Positions 42,300 to 50,489 of a DNA stretch of 64,000 nt are shown in pieces. How positions within the stretch are numbered: the stretch's first letter is position 1; every line of letters begins with the position of its first letter. Location of the stretch: assembly GCF_050107595.1 (NCBI RefSeq), contig NZ_JBNILH010000006.1, positions 186,001 to 250,000 on the forward strand. Reading direction: 5' to 3'. A program made the translations under genes and the position numbers. A model generated the notes under the pieces. It was not told the origin of the DNA. It ran no database searches and saw nothing but the letters and a program-made list of their open reading frames with translations. The stretch comes from Bacillus_AB infantis_C (lineage in GTDB: Bacteria > Bacillota > Bacilli > Bacillales > Cytobacillaceae).

Positions 42300-43124
42300 T
42301 TATGCAATACTCCCGCCATGCATGGAAAACAGATAGAAATCTTCCTCGTCAGCCAAGGTCCATCCGTCGAAAAAAGAACTTGCATGGAATAAGTCCAGGA
42401 ACAGGTCCCCGCACTGTACTATGAGAAACGGACACTGCTCCAGCAGCCTGACATCCTCAATTCTTTTGCCTGCCAATAGTTCTATCACAGACTTCCATTC
42501 TCTTGCATTCGAGCGTATATCTGTTTCTCCCAGCAGGATCCCCTCTGCCTTTCGTATCCTCCAGGGACACTCAATACTGAGATATCCCTTTTCAAATTCA
42601 ATTATAAATTGACCATCCGTCTCAACTTTTGTAATTTCCTGCCCGATGAATTCCCCGAAAGATATTTTGCTGAGTTTAGTATGCCAGAGCCTCCTGGCGT
42701 TTGTAATGATCAGTCCATGGATTTTATCCATGGTATAGCCAGGGAGATTTTCACCGTACTCGTAATCATCAATGGCGTCACTGACCTCCTGCCAATCCAT
42801 CTGTTCCCCGGATAAGCCGTTTTGCGCTGCACTGATATAAATCTCTTTAGCCATTTCAATAGCATTGTCTGCAGGCATCAATAACTTTGCATGCAGCTGC
42901 TTTATATAGTATTCAAGGCATTCTTCTTCAGAAGGAGCATCATACCCAACGCTTTTCATTGCTTCCGCAAACATGCTTTCCACCTCAAATAAATTGAATG
43001 GCGCCCTCATCCCGGCGAGCTTCTTGATCTCTCGTGTATCCAGCGCGAGACATTCGCTGGCCCACTCAACATAATCCTCCGCCTGCACCGTTTCATTGTA
43101 TTTTTTATAGTACAATTCAAACAA
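42300..43124 (-). CDS. Protein of unknown function with a two-part layout
   Basis: 274 residues, TTG start at 43124 about 10 bases after GAGAGGGGCGG. The first half is helical and acidic (MFELYYKKYNETVQAEDYVEWASECL, then EEECLEYYIKQLHAKLL). The second half (from about residue 155) reads as beta-rich: VETDGQFIIEFEKGYLSIECPWRIRK, LLGETDI, FLIVQCGDLFLDLFHASSFFDGWTL. The latter pattern recalls the DUF6188 family of small proteins near polymorphic toxins, but I am not certain. No membrane segment or signal. It stands alone. Function unknown. Confidence 0.65.
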   Translation of the reverse strand: MFELYYKKYNETVQAEDYVEWASECLALDTREIKKLAGMRAPFNLFEVESMFAEAMKSVGYDAPSEEECLEYYIKQLHAKLLMPADNAIEMAKEIYISAAQNGLSGEQMDWQEVSDAIDDYEYGENLPGYTMDKIHGLIITNARRLWHTKLSKISFGEFIGQEITKVETDGQFIIEFEKGYLSIECPWRIRKAEGILLGETDIRSNAREWKSVIELLAGKRIEDVRLLEQCPFLIVQCGDLFLDLFHASSFFDGWTLADEEDFYLFSMHGGSIA

Positions 43125-43235
43125 ATCGATTGAAACCGCCCCTCTCCTCTTTTATCTCCCGTTAAGTATAGCGCAAGCGACTAGAGATTTTCTCTGGCCA
43201 GCACAAACTGAAATAAGGATAAGAGTACCTTTCCT

Positions 43236-44393
43236 TCAATTTTTAATTTTTTCTGTATCCAGGAGATACATAGAGAAATTCTCGCCTTCCCCGTTTACCA
43301 CAAGCTTCCCATCATCTGTGAACCTCGGTTTGACCAGCCGTTCTTCTACATGCTCAAAGGCAGGCAGGGCCACTGCACTGTCATCAATGAACCTGTACAG
43401 TTTGACCGTGTTCGAATCTTCTTTTTCCGGTATACTCAAAGCCAGGTAATCTTCGTATACAGCATAAGCATCGAAGGTAGGAGCCTTTACCTTGTGGAAC
43501 TTTCCGTCATCCAGGCTGATATACGCCAAAACCGGAGCTTCCCCGTCATTTGACAGCTCTGCATAGATTTTGTCATCCGTCAGTGTAACATTTACAGCCC
43601 GATCATAAGGAACTGTGAATTCCCTTTCCTCTTCCCTTCCATTCAAGTCATAGAGGGTAAAAAGAATATTCTTTGCACCATCTTCCACAATGGTTTCTGG
43701 TATAACAATATGTCCGCCATTTAAGGATGTCTGGCTGTTTGTGCCTTCTCCTGTGAGCTCATGTAAATGAGATTCATCCATTGTAAGCAGATCCAGCAGT
43801 TTATATCCCCATGATTGGCCATCAGCAGACTGATACGTCAGGGTATTTTCTTCAACCTGAAAATCTCCTGCGGCAACACTGCCAGGTACCTCTTTAACTT
43901 CTTTCGTCTTAAGGTTCATTGTGTATACTTTGCTCCGGCTGTCCCACACAAGCCAATTGGCATCCACAGCAAATTCATACAATCCCGCCCCCTCTTCCGG
44001 CTTAACCAGCGTCTCTGTCGTTTTCTTCCCCTTATTAAAGGAATAGAACCCTTTTCCATCTGTGTAGACCAGTTCTTTCGTTTCCTCAATATATTGAGAG
44101 TTGATTAAAGAAGAATAGCTTGCGTCTGGAACCGTCACTTTTTCTAAAGAGGCGTTAAGCTGCTGACGGACTTCACTCTCTTTCAGCTCCTCCTGGACAT
44201 AGGGGGCGGCGAGGATGCCCGACAGCCCGAGGATTGCGGCAGCACTGACAAGGGGCAAAATGAGCCTGCTTCGGCGGGGCCTGCGCTCAAGGCGTTTGGC
44301 TGCCTCTGTTAAAATTTTCTGCTTCTGCCTGCCTGACATGGTGATATGATTCGGGATGCTGTCCTCAAGCTCCTGTTTAATATTCTTTGGCAT
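43236..44393 (-). CDS. Membrane-anchored anti-sigma factor with a repeat-rich outer domain
   Basis: 385 residues. A ~45-residue cytoplasmic part rich in Lys/Arg (KRLERRPRRSR) is followed by one membrane helix at about 45-65. The ~320-residue outer part has beta-propeller-like spacing of tyrosine/tryptophan strands (ELVYTDGKGFYSFNKGKK; WLVWDSRSKVYTMNLKTKE; NTLTYQSADGQSWGYKL). No sequence family came to mind. The assignment rests on the topology and on a 17-base overlap with the ECF sigma gene upstream. ATG 44393 is 9 bases after AGGAGG. Confidence 0.7.
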   Translation of the reverse strand: MPKNIKQELEDSIPNHITMSGRQKQKILTEAAKRLERRPRRSRLILPLVSAAAILGLSGILAAPYVQEELKESEVRQQLNASLEKVTVPDASYSSLINSQYIEETKELVYTDGKGFYSFNKGKKTTETLVKPEEGAGLYEFAVDANWLVWDSRSKVYTMNLKTKEVKEVPGSVAAGDFQVEENTLTYQSADGQSWGYKLLDLLTMDESHLHELTGEGTNSQTSLNGGHIVIPETIVEDGAKNILFTLYDLNGREEEREFTVPYDRAVNVTLTDDKIYAELSNDGEAPVLAYISLDDGKFHKVKAPTFDAYAVYEDYLALSIPEKEDSNTVKLYRFIDDSAVALPAFEHVEERLVKPRFTDDGKLVVNGEGENFSMYLLDTEKIKN

Positions 44394-44910
44394 CTTCAAT
44401 CTCCTCCTCTCCCATTGTCAGCCGTGCCATTTTCCTTCCCCTTGCCAGCCGGGTTTTCACCGTATTGGCCGGGCATTTCAAAATAGCCCCGATTTCCATT
44501 ACAGAAAGCTCAGCATAATAATGAAGCCACAGAACCTCCTTATATTTGACCGGCAGCCTGTCAATCAGCCGGAAGGTCCAGTTCTCGCCCTCCCGCCTCA
44601 GAACCTCCTCTTCAGGGGTCCGGTTTGATGCAGGCACCGCATTTTTTCGGGTAAAAAAATCTATTTTTCGGAAAGACCAGCTTTTCAGATAGTTTTTGCA
44701 TTCATTCACGGTCATTCTGTATAAATAAGTTTTAACGCTGGAACGGCCTTCAAATTGTTCCAGCTTCAGATAATAACGGATATATACCTCCTGGATGATA
44801 TCCTCAGCTTTCGCTTCGTCTTTTACAAAGGCATAGGCGAGCCGGGTCAGGTAATGCCCATATTCATCCATGGCTTCTGTAAGCAATTGGTCTCTTTCTT
44901 GTTTCTCCAA
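44377..44910 (-). CDS. ECF-type RNA polymerase sigma factor (second in window)
   Basis: 177 residues. Region 2 reads YLTRLAYAFVKDEAKAEDIIQEVYIRYY and region 4 LSVMEIGAILKCPANTVKTRLARGR. TTG 44910 lies 6 bases after GGGGGG. A TTG at 44949 would place the start upstream of the promoter at 44935-44965 and is rejected. The overlap with the anti-sigma gene implies coupled translation. The gene pair probably answers a cell-surface signal and drives its own promoter. Confidence 0.88.
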   Translation of the reverse strand: MEKQERDQLLTEAMDEYGHYLTRLAYAFVKDEAKAEDIIQEVYIRYYLKLEQFEGRSSVKTYLYRMTVNECKNYLKSWSFRKIDFFTRKNAVPASNRTPEEEVLRREGENWTFRLIDRLPVKYKEVLWLHYYAELSVMEIGAILKCPANTVKTRLARGRKMARLTMGEEEIEDAKEY

Positions 44911-44934
44911 TTCCTTCCCCCCTTCTTCCTGGCA

Positions 44935-44965
44935 GTTAGACAATTCCAAAGAAGTTCTGGTTTCA
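44935..44965 (-). promoter_or_regulatory. Candidate autoregulatory ECF promoter
   Basis: On the minus strand TGAAAC (44960-44965) and TCTAAC (44935-44940) are 19 bases apart, giving a TGTCTA -10 at a 17-base spacer. The same hexamers at the same distance precede the other sigma gene (2264-2294). Confidence 0.55.
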
Positions 44966-45002
44966 AAAAAAGTCCTTCTTTTTGTTTAATTCTGTAAATA
45001 CA

Positions 45003-45038
45003 GCAAAAAACCGCCTATCCAGGACAGGCGGCTTGCTG
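45003..45038 (-). terminator. Terminator of guaC
   Basis: CCGCCT (45011-45016) and AGGCGG (45026-45031) form the stem, extended by CAGCAA/TTGCTG outside. Six T follow on the minus strand. Confidence 0.85.
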
Positions 45039-45039
45039 A

Positions 45040-46023
45040 TTAATATACTTTGTCTCCATTAAAGATGGAGTTCTTGACAATCACATAGTCCACATTCTTG
45101 ATGGCGGACAGCTTGTTTCCTCCCGCATAGGAGATGGAGGACTGAAGATCCTGCTCCATTTCGATCAGCGTATCTTCTAAAGCACCTTTGTATTCTACGT
45201 GCATCTTCTTGCCTTCCACATTCTTCTTTTCGCCTTTTTGGAACTCGGAAGCAGATCCGAAATATTCTTTGTACAGCTTCCCGTTGACTTCGACCGTTTC
45301 CCCAGGGGACTCTTCATGTCCCGCAAAAAGGGAACCTATCATGACCATGGATGCTCCGAAACGGACTGATTTGGCAATATCGCCATGTGTGCGAATGCCC
45401 CCATCTGCAATGATCGGCTTGCTTGCTGCCTTGGCGCACCATCTTAATGCCGCCAATTGCCAGCCGCCGGTTCCGAAGCCGGTTTTGATTTTCGTAATGC
45501 AGACCTTCCCGGGCCCGATTCCAACCTTCGTTGCATCAGCACCCGCATTCTCAAGCTCACGGACTGCTTCAGGCGTGCCGACATTGCCTGCGATGACAAA
45601 GCTTTCCGGCAGGAGCTGCTTGATATGCTGGATCATTTTGATCACGGCATTGGAATGGCCATGGGCGATGTCGATTGTAATATATTCAGGAACAAGGTTC
45701 TCCTCCGCCAATTGCTGGACGAAAGTGTATTCCTCTTCTTTAACCCCGACGCTGATTGATGCATATAAGCCGCGGGATTTCATATCTCTCACAAATGCCA
45801 GGCGCTTTTCAGGCTGAAAGCGGTGCATGATGTAAAAATAATTTTTTTCTGCTAATTGGATGGAGATGCTTTCATCAATAATGGTCTGCATGTTCGCAGG
45901 CACAACCGGCAGCTTAAAGGTGCGTCCTCCAAACTCAACCGTTGTATCACACTCAGTCCTGCTGTTCACAATTGATTTTGCCGGAATTAATTGAATATCC
46001 TCGTAATCAAATACATTATCCAT
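45040..46023 (-). CDS. guaC: GMP reductase
   Basis: 327 residues. It converts GMP to IMP with NADPH, linking guanine and adenine nucleotide pools. The IMPDH/GMPR barrel is visible from VFDYEDIQLIPAKS; the catalytic cysteine is in GPGKVCITKIKTGFG, with IIADGGIRTHGDIAKS as the phosphate-binding loop. No CBS domains, as expected for GMPR rather than IMPDH. ATG 46023 behind AAGGAGTG; the upstream ATG 46032 overlaps the ribosome site. A PurR operator upstream fits its membership of the PurR regulon in B. subtilis. Confidence 0.94.
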   Translation of the reverse strand: MDNVFDYEDIQLIPAKSIVNSRTECDTTVEFGGRTFKLPVVPANMQTIIDESISIQLAEKNYFYIMHRFQPEKRLAFVRDMKSRGLYASISVGVKEEEYTFVQQLAEENLVPEYITIDIAHGHSNAVIKMIQHIKQLLPESFVIAGNVGTPEAVRELENAGADATKVGIGPGKVCITKIKTGFGTGGWQLAALRWCAKAASKPIIADGGIRTHGDIAKSVRFGASMVMIGSLFAGHEESPGETVEVNGKLYKEYFGSASEFQKGEKKNVEGKKMHVEYKGALEDTLIEMEQDLQSSISYAGGNKLSAIKNVDYVIVKNSIFNGDKVY

Positions 46024-46141
46024 GTGTAACACTCCTTATATGTGTATAAAATCAAGTCCTGCTTCCTCGGAAGCATCCAGAGTCACTATTATTATTATTA
46101 TTCGGCGGGCATTTTCTGCCCCAGCCCATTAAAGAGTTTAA
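46024..46141 (-). other. guaC 5' leader
   Basis: The transcribed leader of roughly 100 bases contains a perfect GCTTCC-TC-GGAAGC hairpin (46061-46074), a GGGCA-loop-TGCCC stem further upstream and a short (ATT)n run at 46085-46102. I do not recognise a purine riboswitch or any other known riboswitch in it. Confidence 0.35.
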
Positions 46142-46183
46142 TATACGAACGATAAAAAGTCAACTTAAAATAATGTTCGTATT
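46142..46183. promoter_or_regulatory. PurR operator: two inverted PurBoxes with an embedded promoter
   Basis: TATACGAACGAT (46142-46153, plus strand, one mismatch) and AATACGAACATT (46172-46183 read on the minus strand, perfect) match the PurBox AWWWCGAACRNT. They lie in opposite orientation 18 bases apart, the arrangement PurR needs. A TTGACT -35 (46158-46163, minus) and a TAAACT -10 17 bases on overlap the boxes. Confidence 0.75.
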
Positions 46184-46345
46184 TTACTAGGAAAATATCT
46201 CTTGAAAACAGATACATGCCACTTTTCATCTGAATCTGGAATAAGTATATTAAAGTTCCCTACCAAAAAATTAATTGAATCTTTTCCGGATCCTTCGACG
46301 TAAAACAACATATAACCTAATTTTATTGTCTCAGGAGTGGTATTT

Positions 46346-46840
46346 TTGGAGATGCGGATTGCACCGCCTCAGAACAGATTGTCAAAAGATGCGGTAAAAG
46401 TTTGGATTACGGCCGATATGATTGGTGATCTTATTGCCTTCGCTGTTCTTGGCGCACTATTGTATCTGGATCATTATTTTGCATGGAAAGAGTGGATCGG
46501 CTGGATTCTGATCGGGTTATTGGTGATTACAATACTCTCAATTCCCTGGTCTATCATCAGGCCGGTGCTTCTTTATAAAAATTGGCGGTATGGAGTAGAT
46601 GAGGAATTCCTGAAGCTTAAATTCGGGGCGATCACCGAGAAGCACCAGCTGGTCCCGATGACAAAAATCCAATCGGTATCTGCCAGCCAGGGACCCTTGA
46701 TGAGGAGATATGGCCTCTATTCCATCTCGATTGAAACGATGGGCTCGTCCCACAGTATTCCTGCTTTGCCTGAGGAAGTGGCTATGCAGCTGCGGGATAC
46801 GATTGCCCGCTTTGCTAAAATAAAGGAAGTGGAACAATGA
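46346..46840 (+). CDS. ydbS: YdbS-like membrane protein with a bacterial PH domain
   Basis: 164 residues. Two membrane helices (about 28-48 and 52-72) are followed by one bPH_2 domain (GVDEEFLKLKFGAITEKHQLVPMTKIQSVS quoted in part: LVPMTKIQSVSASQGPLMRR). TTG 46346 lies 8 bases after AGGAG; GTG 46337 has worse spacing. It overlaps the YdbT-like gene by 4 bases. In B. subtilis ydbS-ydbT are induced by ECF sigma factors and give resistance to certain bacteriocins; I recall this as SigW-linked. A role in the membrane envelope is inferred. Confidence 0.85.
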   Translation: MEMRIAPPQNRLSKDAVKVWITADMIGDLIAFAVLGALLYLDHYFAWKEWIGWILIGLLVITILSIPWSIIRPVLLYKNWRYGVDEEFLKLKFGAITEKHQLVPMTKIQSVSASQGPLMRRYGLYSISIETMGSSHSIPALPEEVAMQLRDTIARFAKIKEVEQ

Positions 46841-48366
46841 TCGAGGAAAAACGCCATCACCCGCTCATCATGCTGATGAATCTCTATCAGCTGGTGAAGG
46901 GTTCCATTTTCATCGTTTTCTTTCTGTTTGTCATCAAATTTGGCTCTGATGCTGCGTATGTTAAATACGGAAGGCTGGTATTCTTCCTTTTTATGGCGGT
47001 TTCAGCTGTTTCAATTGTCCTGAAGTGGCTGACAAGCACTTATAAGCTTGATGGCAGTTCCTTTCACTTGAAAGAAGGGATTTTTACCAAATTGAATCAG
47101 ACCATCCCTTTCTCAAAGGTACAAAATGTGAATTACCGCACCTCCCTTTTTCACCGGATATTCGGATTAACTTCGATCCGGTTTGAAACAGGAATGACAG
47201 GCGCAGATTCAGCAATTGAGTTCAAGGTGATCCGAAAAGAAGAAGCGGAAAAGCTGGAAAAACATGTTTCCCGTCCCCAGGAGGAAGGCATTTCACTGGC
47301 AGATTTGGCGGATGCTCCTCCAGCTGGCCAAGAGGCCGGAAGTGAGCAAACTGCACAATCTGTGCTTCCTGCCGGGAGGACCGTCCATTTTACCCCTGGA
47401 AAAAAGGACATCCTCAAAGCATCATTCACATCCTTCAGCTTTCTTGTCCTGTTTTCCGCCATTTTTTCCATTTACTTTAAAATCGATGAAGTATTTGATC
47501 TGGATGAGCAGGCCCAGGGGATTTTTGCCGCATTGATGGGTTCAAGTTTTCTTCTTGCAGGCATCCTGATCCTTTTGCTGCTCGTTTCGACCGGTATCGG
47601 GGTGGCAAGGACTTATCTTAAATACGGGAAATATGAAATTTCCTCAGACCAGGATCGGATCTATATCGTCCAGGGAGTGCTTGATGAATCCAGATTCTCC
47701 ATTTTAAAAGAGAGGGTACAGGCTATTGAGGTGAAACAGCCGCCTATCAAGAGGCTGCTGGGACTTGCAGAAGTAAAGCTGACAAGTGCCGGCGGTGTAA
47801 GCCTCGGTGAGGATTCGCCTGAAATCAGCACTTTGTATCCGTTCCTCCCTGTTAAAAGGGCCTATGAAATGATTTCTGAAATCCTGCCGCAATACGAGGT
47901 CACCAGGGAAATGAAGCGGCTGCCAGGGAAGTCTTTCTGGATCCGCCTGTTAAAGCCAAGCTGGGTGTGGATTCTGGCAACTGGAGGGCTGGCATGGTTC
48001 AAACCTGAGATCCTTGATATGGAGAGAGGCTGGCTGTTCCTTTCTGCAGGTCTTCTGATCACTATTGGCCTGTTGAGGGTTCTGGATTACTGGAATACAA
48101 GATACACTTTGAACAGCCAGTTCATCCAGATGAAATCCGGAAGTCTATCCACTTCACTGTTCATTTCAAAACGGGAAAAAGTAATTGAGGTCAGCGTAAC
48201 AAGCAATCTTTTTCAAAAGTGGCTCGGCCTTGCTTCAATTGAAACCGTCAACAGAGCCAAGCCTGTCCTCCATTCCAGCCTTGATGATGTGCCGAAAGAG
48301 ATGGCTGCGGACTTCTATGAATGGTATTTGGGAAGAGGGACGGAAATCAGGTATCAAAACTACTAA
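46837..48366 (+). CDS. ydbT: YdbT-like membrane protein with repeated PH domains
   Basis: 509 residues. The layout is helix pair (about 15-65) plus bPH_2, helix pair (about 190-260) plus bPH_2, helix pair (about 375-410) plus bPH_2. Matching core segments are TIPFSKVQNVNYRTSLFHRIFG, SILKERVQAIEVKQPPIKRLLG and ISKREKVIEVSVTSNLFQKWLG, so the protein is a threefold internal repeat of the YdbS unit. Start ATG 46837 overlaps the ydbS stop. Both proteins probably form one membrane complex. Confidence 0.86.
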   Translation: MIEEKRHHPLIMLMNLYQLVKGSIFIVFFLFVIKFGSDAAYVKYGRLVFFLFMAVSAVSIVLKWLTSTYKLDGSSFHLKEGIFTKLNQTIPFSKVQNVNYRTSLFHRIFGLTSIRFETGMTGADSAIEFKVIRKEEAEKLEKHVSRPQEEGISLADLADAPPAGQEAGSEQTAQSVLPAGRTVHFTPGKKDILKASFTSFSFLVLFSAIFSIYFKIDEVFDLDEQAQGIFAALMGSSFLLAGILILLLLVSTGIGVARTYLKYGKYEISSDQDRIYIVQGVLDESRFSILKERVQAIEVKQPPIKRLLGLAEVKLTSAGGVSLGEDSPEISTLYPFLPVKRAYEMISEILPQYEVTREMKRLPGKSFWIRLLKPSWVWILATGGLAWFKPEILDMERGWLFLSAGLLITIGLLRVLDYWNTRYTLNSQFIQMKSGSLSTSLFISKREKVIEVSVTSNLFQKWLGLASIETVNRAKPVLHSSLDDVPKEMAADFYEWYLGRGTEIRYQNY

Positions 48367-48404
48367 AAAAGGCAGGCGTCCTGATCAGGGAGCCTGCCTT
48401 CATC
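48367..48404. terminator. Bidirectional terminator
   Basis: GGCAGGC (48371-48377) pairs with GCCTGCC (48392-48398) with a small inner stem. Six A precede it and TTCAT follows, so it serves ydbT and the converging reductase gene. Confidence 0.8.
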
Positions 48405-48408
48405 TATA

Positions 48409-49458
48409 TTATTTAATCATCTGCTGGACAATCCTGCGGTTGCGCTGCTTGAATACATCATTATGGGACGAGACCATCGCGGCCCTGCCGGCGTCCGGCT
48501 GAATGTATTGCTTTGCTTTGTTCACCGCATTGGCAGCATCCTGGAATGCACCTGCAATCAAATTAAGCTTGCCTTCATGCTGAAGGATATCTCCTGCTGC
48601 ATAGAGCCCCTCAATGGAAGATTCGCTGCAGCTGTTTCCGGAAATATAGAAATCCTGGGCAATATCTATCTTCAATCCGCTGTTCTTCAATAATGAAGCA
48701 TCCTGCTCATAGCCATGGTTGATGATGACTTCGTCCACATCCAGATACGAAACTTCTCCTGTTTCACAATTGGTCAGCTCGACCTTTTCAATCTCCTCAT
48801 GGCTTTCACCAGCAATCAGTTTTGTGATCGACGTGCAGCCAAGGCAGATCGCTGAGCTCCCGAGAAGCTGGGACACCTGTGCCTCATGTCCGGACAGATT
48901 CTCCTTCCGGAAAGCGATATACACCTTGCGTGCGACCGGCTCCAGCTCATTTGCCCAATCAATCGCAGAATTGCCTCCGCCTGAGATGATGACCGTTTTA
49001 TCCTTGAAATGCTGCAGTGATTTCACCGTATAATTCAGATTGGAAACCTCAAACCGTTCAGCGCCCTCTATGTTCAGCTTCTGGGGATTCAGAATTCCGC
49101 TGCCCACGGCGACAATAATTGTCCTTGAATAGTGCAGCCTGCCCGAAGACCCGGAAAGGACAAAAATCCCATCCTCCCCGCGGGAGATCGATTCTACCTT
49201 CTCATTAAGCACAACCTCCGGATCAAAGGTCAGCCCCTGCTCCACCAGCTGTGTAATCAGCTTTGCACCGGGAGTTGGCGTCAGGCCGCCGACGTCCCAA
49301 ATCATCTTTTCCGGATAAACATGTATTTTTCCGCCAAGCTGCGGCTGAAATTCAATCAGTTTTGTTTTCATTTCCCTGAGGCCGCTGTAAAAAGCTGAAT
49401 AAAGACCTGCTGGCCCCCCGCCGATAATGGTGACATCAAAAATCTCCTGCTGATTCAT
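48409..49458 (-). CDS. ycgT: Ferredoxin--NADP+ reductase, YcgT/YumC type
   Basis: 349 residues. Thioredoxin-reductase-like flavoprotein: the FAD motif is TIIGGGPAGLYSAFY near the N-terminus, the NADPH motif is VIISGGGNSAIDWANEL, and the second FAD contact is GLYAAGDILQHEGKLNLIAGA. There is no CxxC pair, as expected for ferredoxin/flavodoxin reductases of Bacillus. ATG 49458 behind AGGAGTGAGCGGA. A Fur box lies ~30 bases upstream, so it is probably induced by iron limitation, where it could reduce iron-siderophore or heme-degrading systems. Confidence 0.9.
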   Translation of the reverse strand: MNQQEIFDVTIIGGGPAGLYSAFYSGLREMKTKLIEFQPQLGGKIHVYPEKMIWDVGGLTPTPGAKLITQLVEQGLTFDPEVVLNEKVESISRGEDGIFVLSGSSGRLHYSRTIIVAVGSGILNPQKLNIEGAERFEVSNLNYTVKSLQHFKDKTVIISGGGNSAIDWANELEPVARKVYIAFRKENLSGHEAQVSQLLGSSAICLGCTSITKLIAGESHEEIEKVELTNCETGEVSYLDVDEVIINHGYEQDASLLKNSGLKIDIAQDFYISGNSCSESSIEGLYAAGDILQHEGKLNLIAGAFQDAANAVNKAKQYIQPDAGRAAMVSSHNDVFKQRNRRIVQQMIK

Positions 49459-49486
49459 TCCGCTCACTCCTCATAACCAATAGAAT

Positions 49487-49501
49487 TGATTATCATTCTC
49501 A
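49487..49501. promoter_or_regulatory. Fur box
   Basis: On the minus strand TGAGAATGATAATCA matches the 7-1-7 Fur site TGATAATNATTATCA at 13 of 15 positions. It lies 28 bases before the reductase start. Confidence 0.7.
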
Positions 49502-49797
49502 TTTAAATATACTCCTTTTTACCCTTCAGCACAACAATAAACTTATCCGAAATGTCTCAGTTTCTCTTTTTTCTGTCTCAGCAGGCTGATGCATAATCGG
49601 TAGGACGGGATAAAGGTTGTTTAAATCGGCGACCATTCTGCTTTTTAAAGAAGGCTGTTAAAGTTCAATGTTGATATTAAAAATAAAATTGGAACTTCCT
49701 GATTTGTGGAAGTTCCATTTTGTAATAATTGTTTGGTAAACGAACGCAGCCTATAGTTAAGTACATTTTTTAATATAGGAATGCTGTCCCTTTATAG
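49502..49797. other. Intergenic stretch with one strong hairpin
   Basis: No credible gene. A hairpin TGGAACTTCC/GGAAGTTCCA (about 49689-49716), flanked by AAAAT and ATTTTG, looks like a bidirectional terminator with no intact gene leading into it. This suggests that a gene has been lost here. Confidence 0.45.
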
Positions 49798-49979
49798 GAC
49801 AAGAAAAGCTGCCTGGTTTGGCAGCTGAATCTTTTTTCAGCAGAAACCACACAGGCCTATTTGAAAAAACGCTATACAAAGCCAGGCATCAATCAGCCGG
49901 AAACAAAACGCTAAGAAAACTGCTATTCTTTTATGACGATTTGCTGAAAAGTGAAGCAGTGCATGTATTTGGCAATTAA
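49798..49979 (+). pseudogene. Remnant of a protein gene, broken by a frameshift
   Basis: One frame reads protein-like from 49798 (...FSAETTQAYLKKRYTKPG) to a TAA at 49912. The frame starting at 49902 continues smoothly (KTLRKLLFFYDDLLKSEAV) to a TAA at 49977-49979. A one-base change near 49902 would join them into ~60 residues. There is no start codon or ribosome site, so this is the 3' end of a decayed gene. The family is not recognised. Confidence 0.4.
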
Positions 49980-50018
49980 AAAATGCTATAAACGGCAGTA
50001 TGTTTTATGGATGTAAAA

Positions 50019-50070
50019 AGAGCCGAAAATACGCAAGTTGTGCATAAAAAACTTGTATATCTTAGGCTCT
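50019..50070. other. Branched inverted-repeat structure
   Basis: AGAGCC (50019-50024) pairs with GGCTCT (50065-50070). Inside, ATAC..AAGTT pairs with AACTTGTAT around GTGCATAAAA. It lies between the gene remnant and the 59-residue protein gene and could act as a terminator for the latter (AAATTT follows) or be part of a mobile-element end. Confidence 0.35.
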
Positions 50071-50120
50071 AAATTTCACAAAATCCTTAAATGTATAATT
50101 TTTACATCGGATATAAATAA

Positions 50121-50300
50121 TTATTTACTAGCATTTCTTTTATGTACAATACCATTTATTAATAATACTATAATCAATATTATAGACATATTAAATGTCA
50201 TTTTGGAAATTTCCGTATTTACTAAAAGGGCTATAAAGTTATTTAATATGATAACAGCACAGATAATAAACGATAGATTAGCAATGATATTGTTGTTCAT
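50121..50300 (-). CDS. 59-residue membrane protein
   Basis: ATG 50300 lies 11 bases after GGAG. The product has two membrane helices (about 5-26 and 34-52) and a basic tail (HKRNASK). An extended -10 element TGTGGTATAAT (minus strand, -10 at 50335-50340) ends 35 bases before the start, which argues against the longer frame reaching to 50507. It is much more AT-rich than its neighbours, which hints at transfer. No family recognised. Confidence 0.5.
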   Translation of the reverse strand: MNNNIIANLSFIICAVIILNNFIALLVNTEISKMTFNMSIILIIVLLINGIVHKRNASK

Positions 50301-50334
50301 ATTTTTACAGTCTCCATAACTTCTTATTTGGATT

Positions 50335-50345
50335 ATTATACCACA
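50335..50345 (-). promoter_or_regulatory. Extended -10 promoter
   Basis: TGTGGTATAAT on the minus strand gives a perfect TATAAT with the upstream TG of extended -10 promoters. No clear -35. Confidence 0.5.
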
Positions 50346-50489
50346 ATAAAGATGGTGGTGGTTAGAATTGTTAAAATTTCCCGAAACGGAGATTAAGAAC
50401 ATCCCATAAAAAATTGCTATAAATAAATATGCTCCTATTGTGGAACAAGCTAAAAATAGCAAACCTTTCCGGACCTGAACGAGGGAATC

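Noticed and set aside
46085..46102. (ATT)n run as a functional microsatellite
   Set aside because: Only about six units, in an untranslated leader; no sign that length changes would switch a frame.
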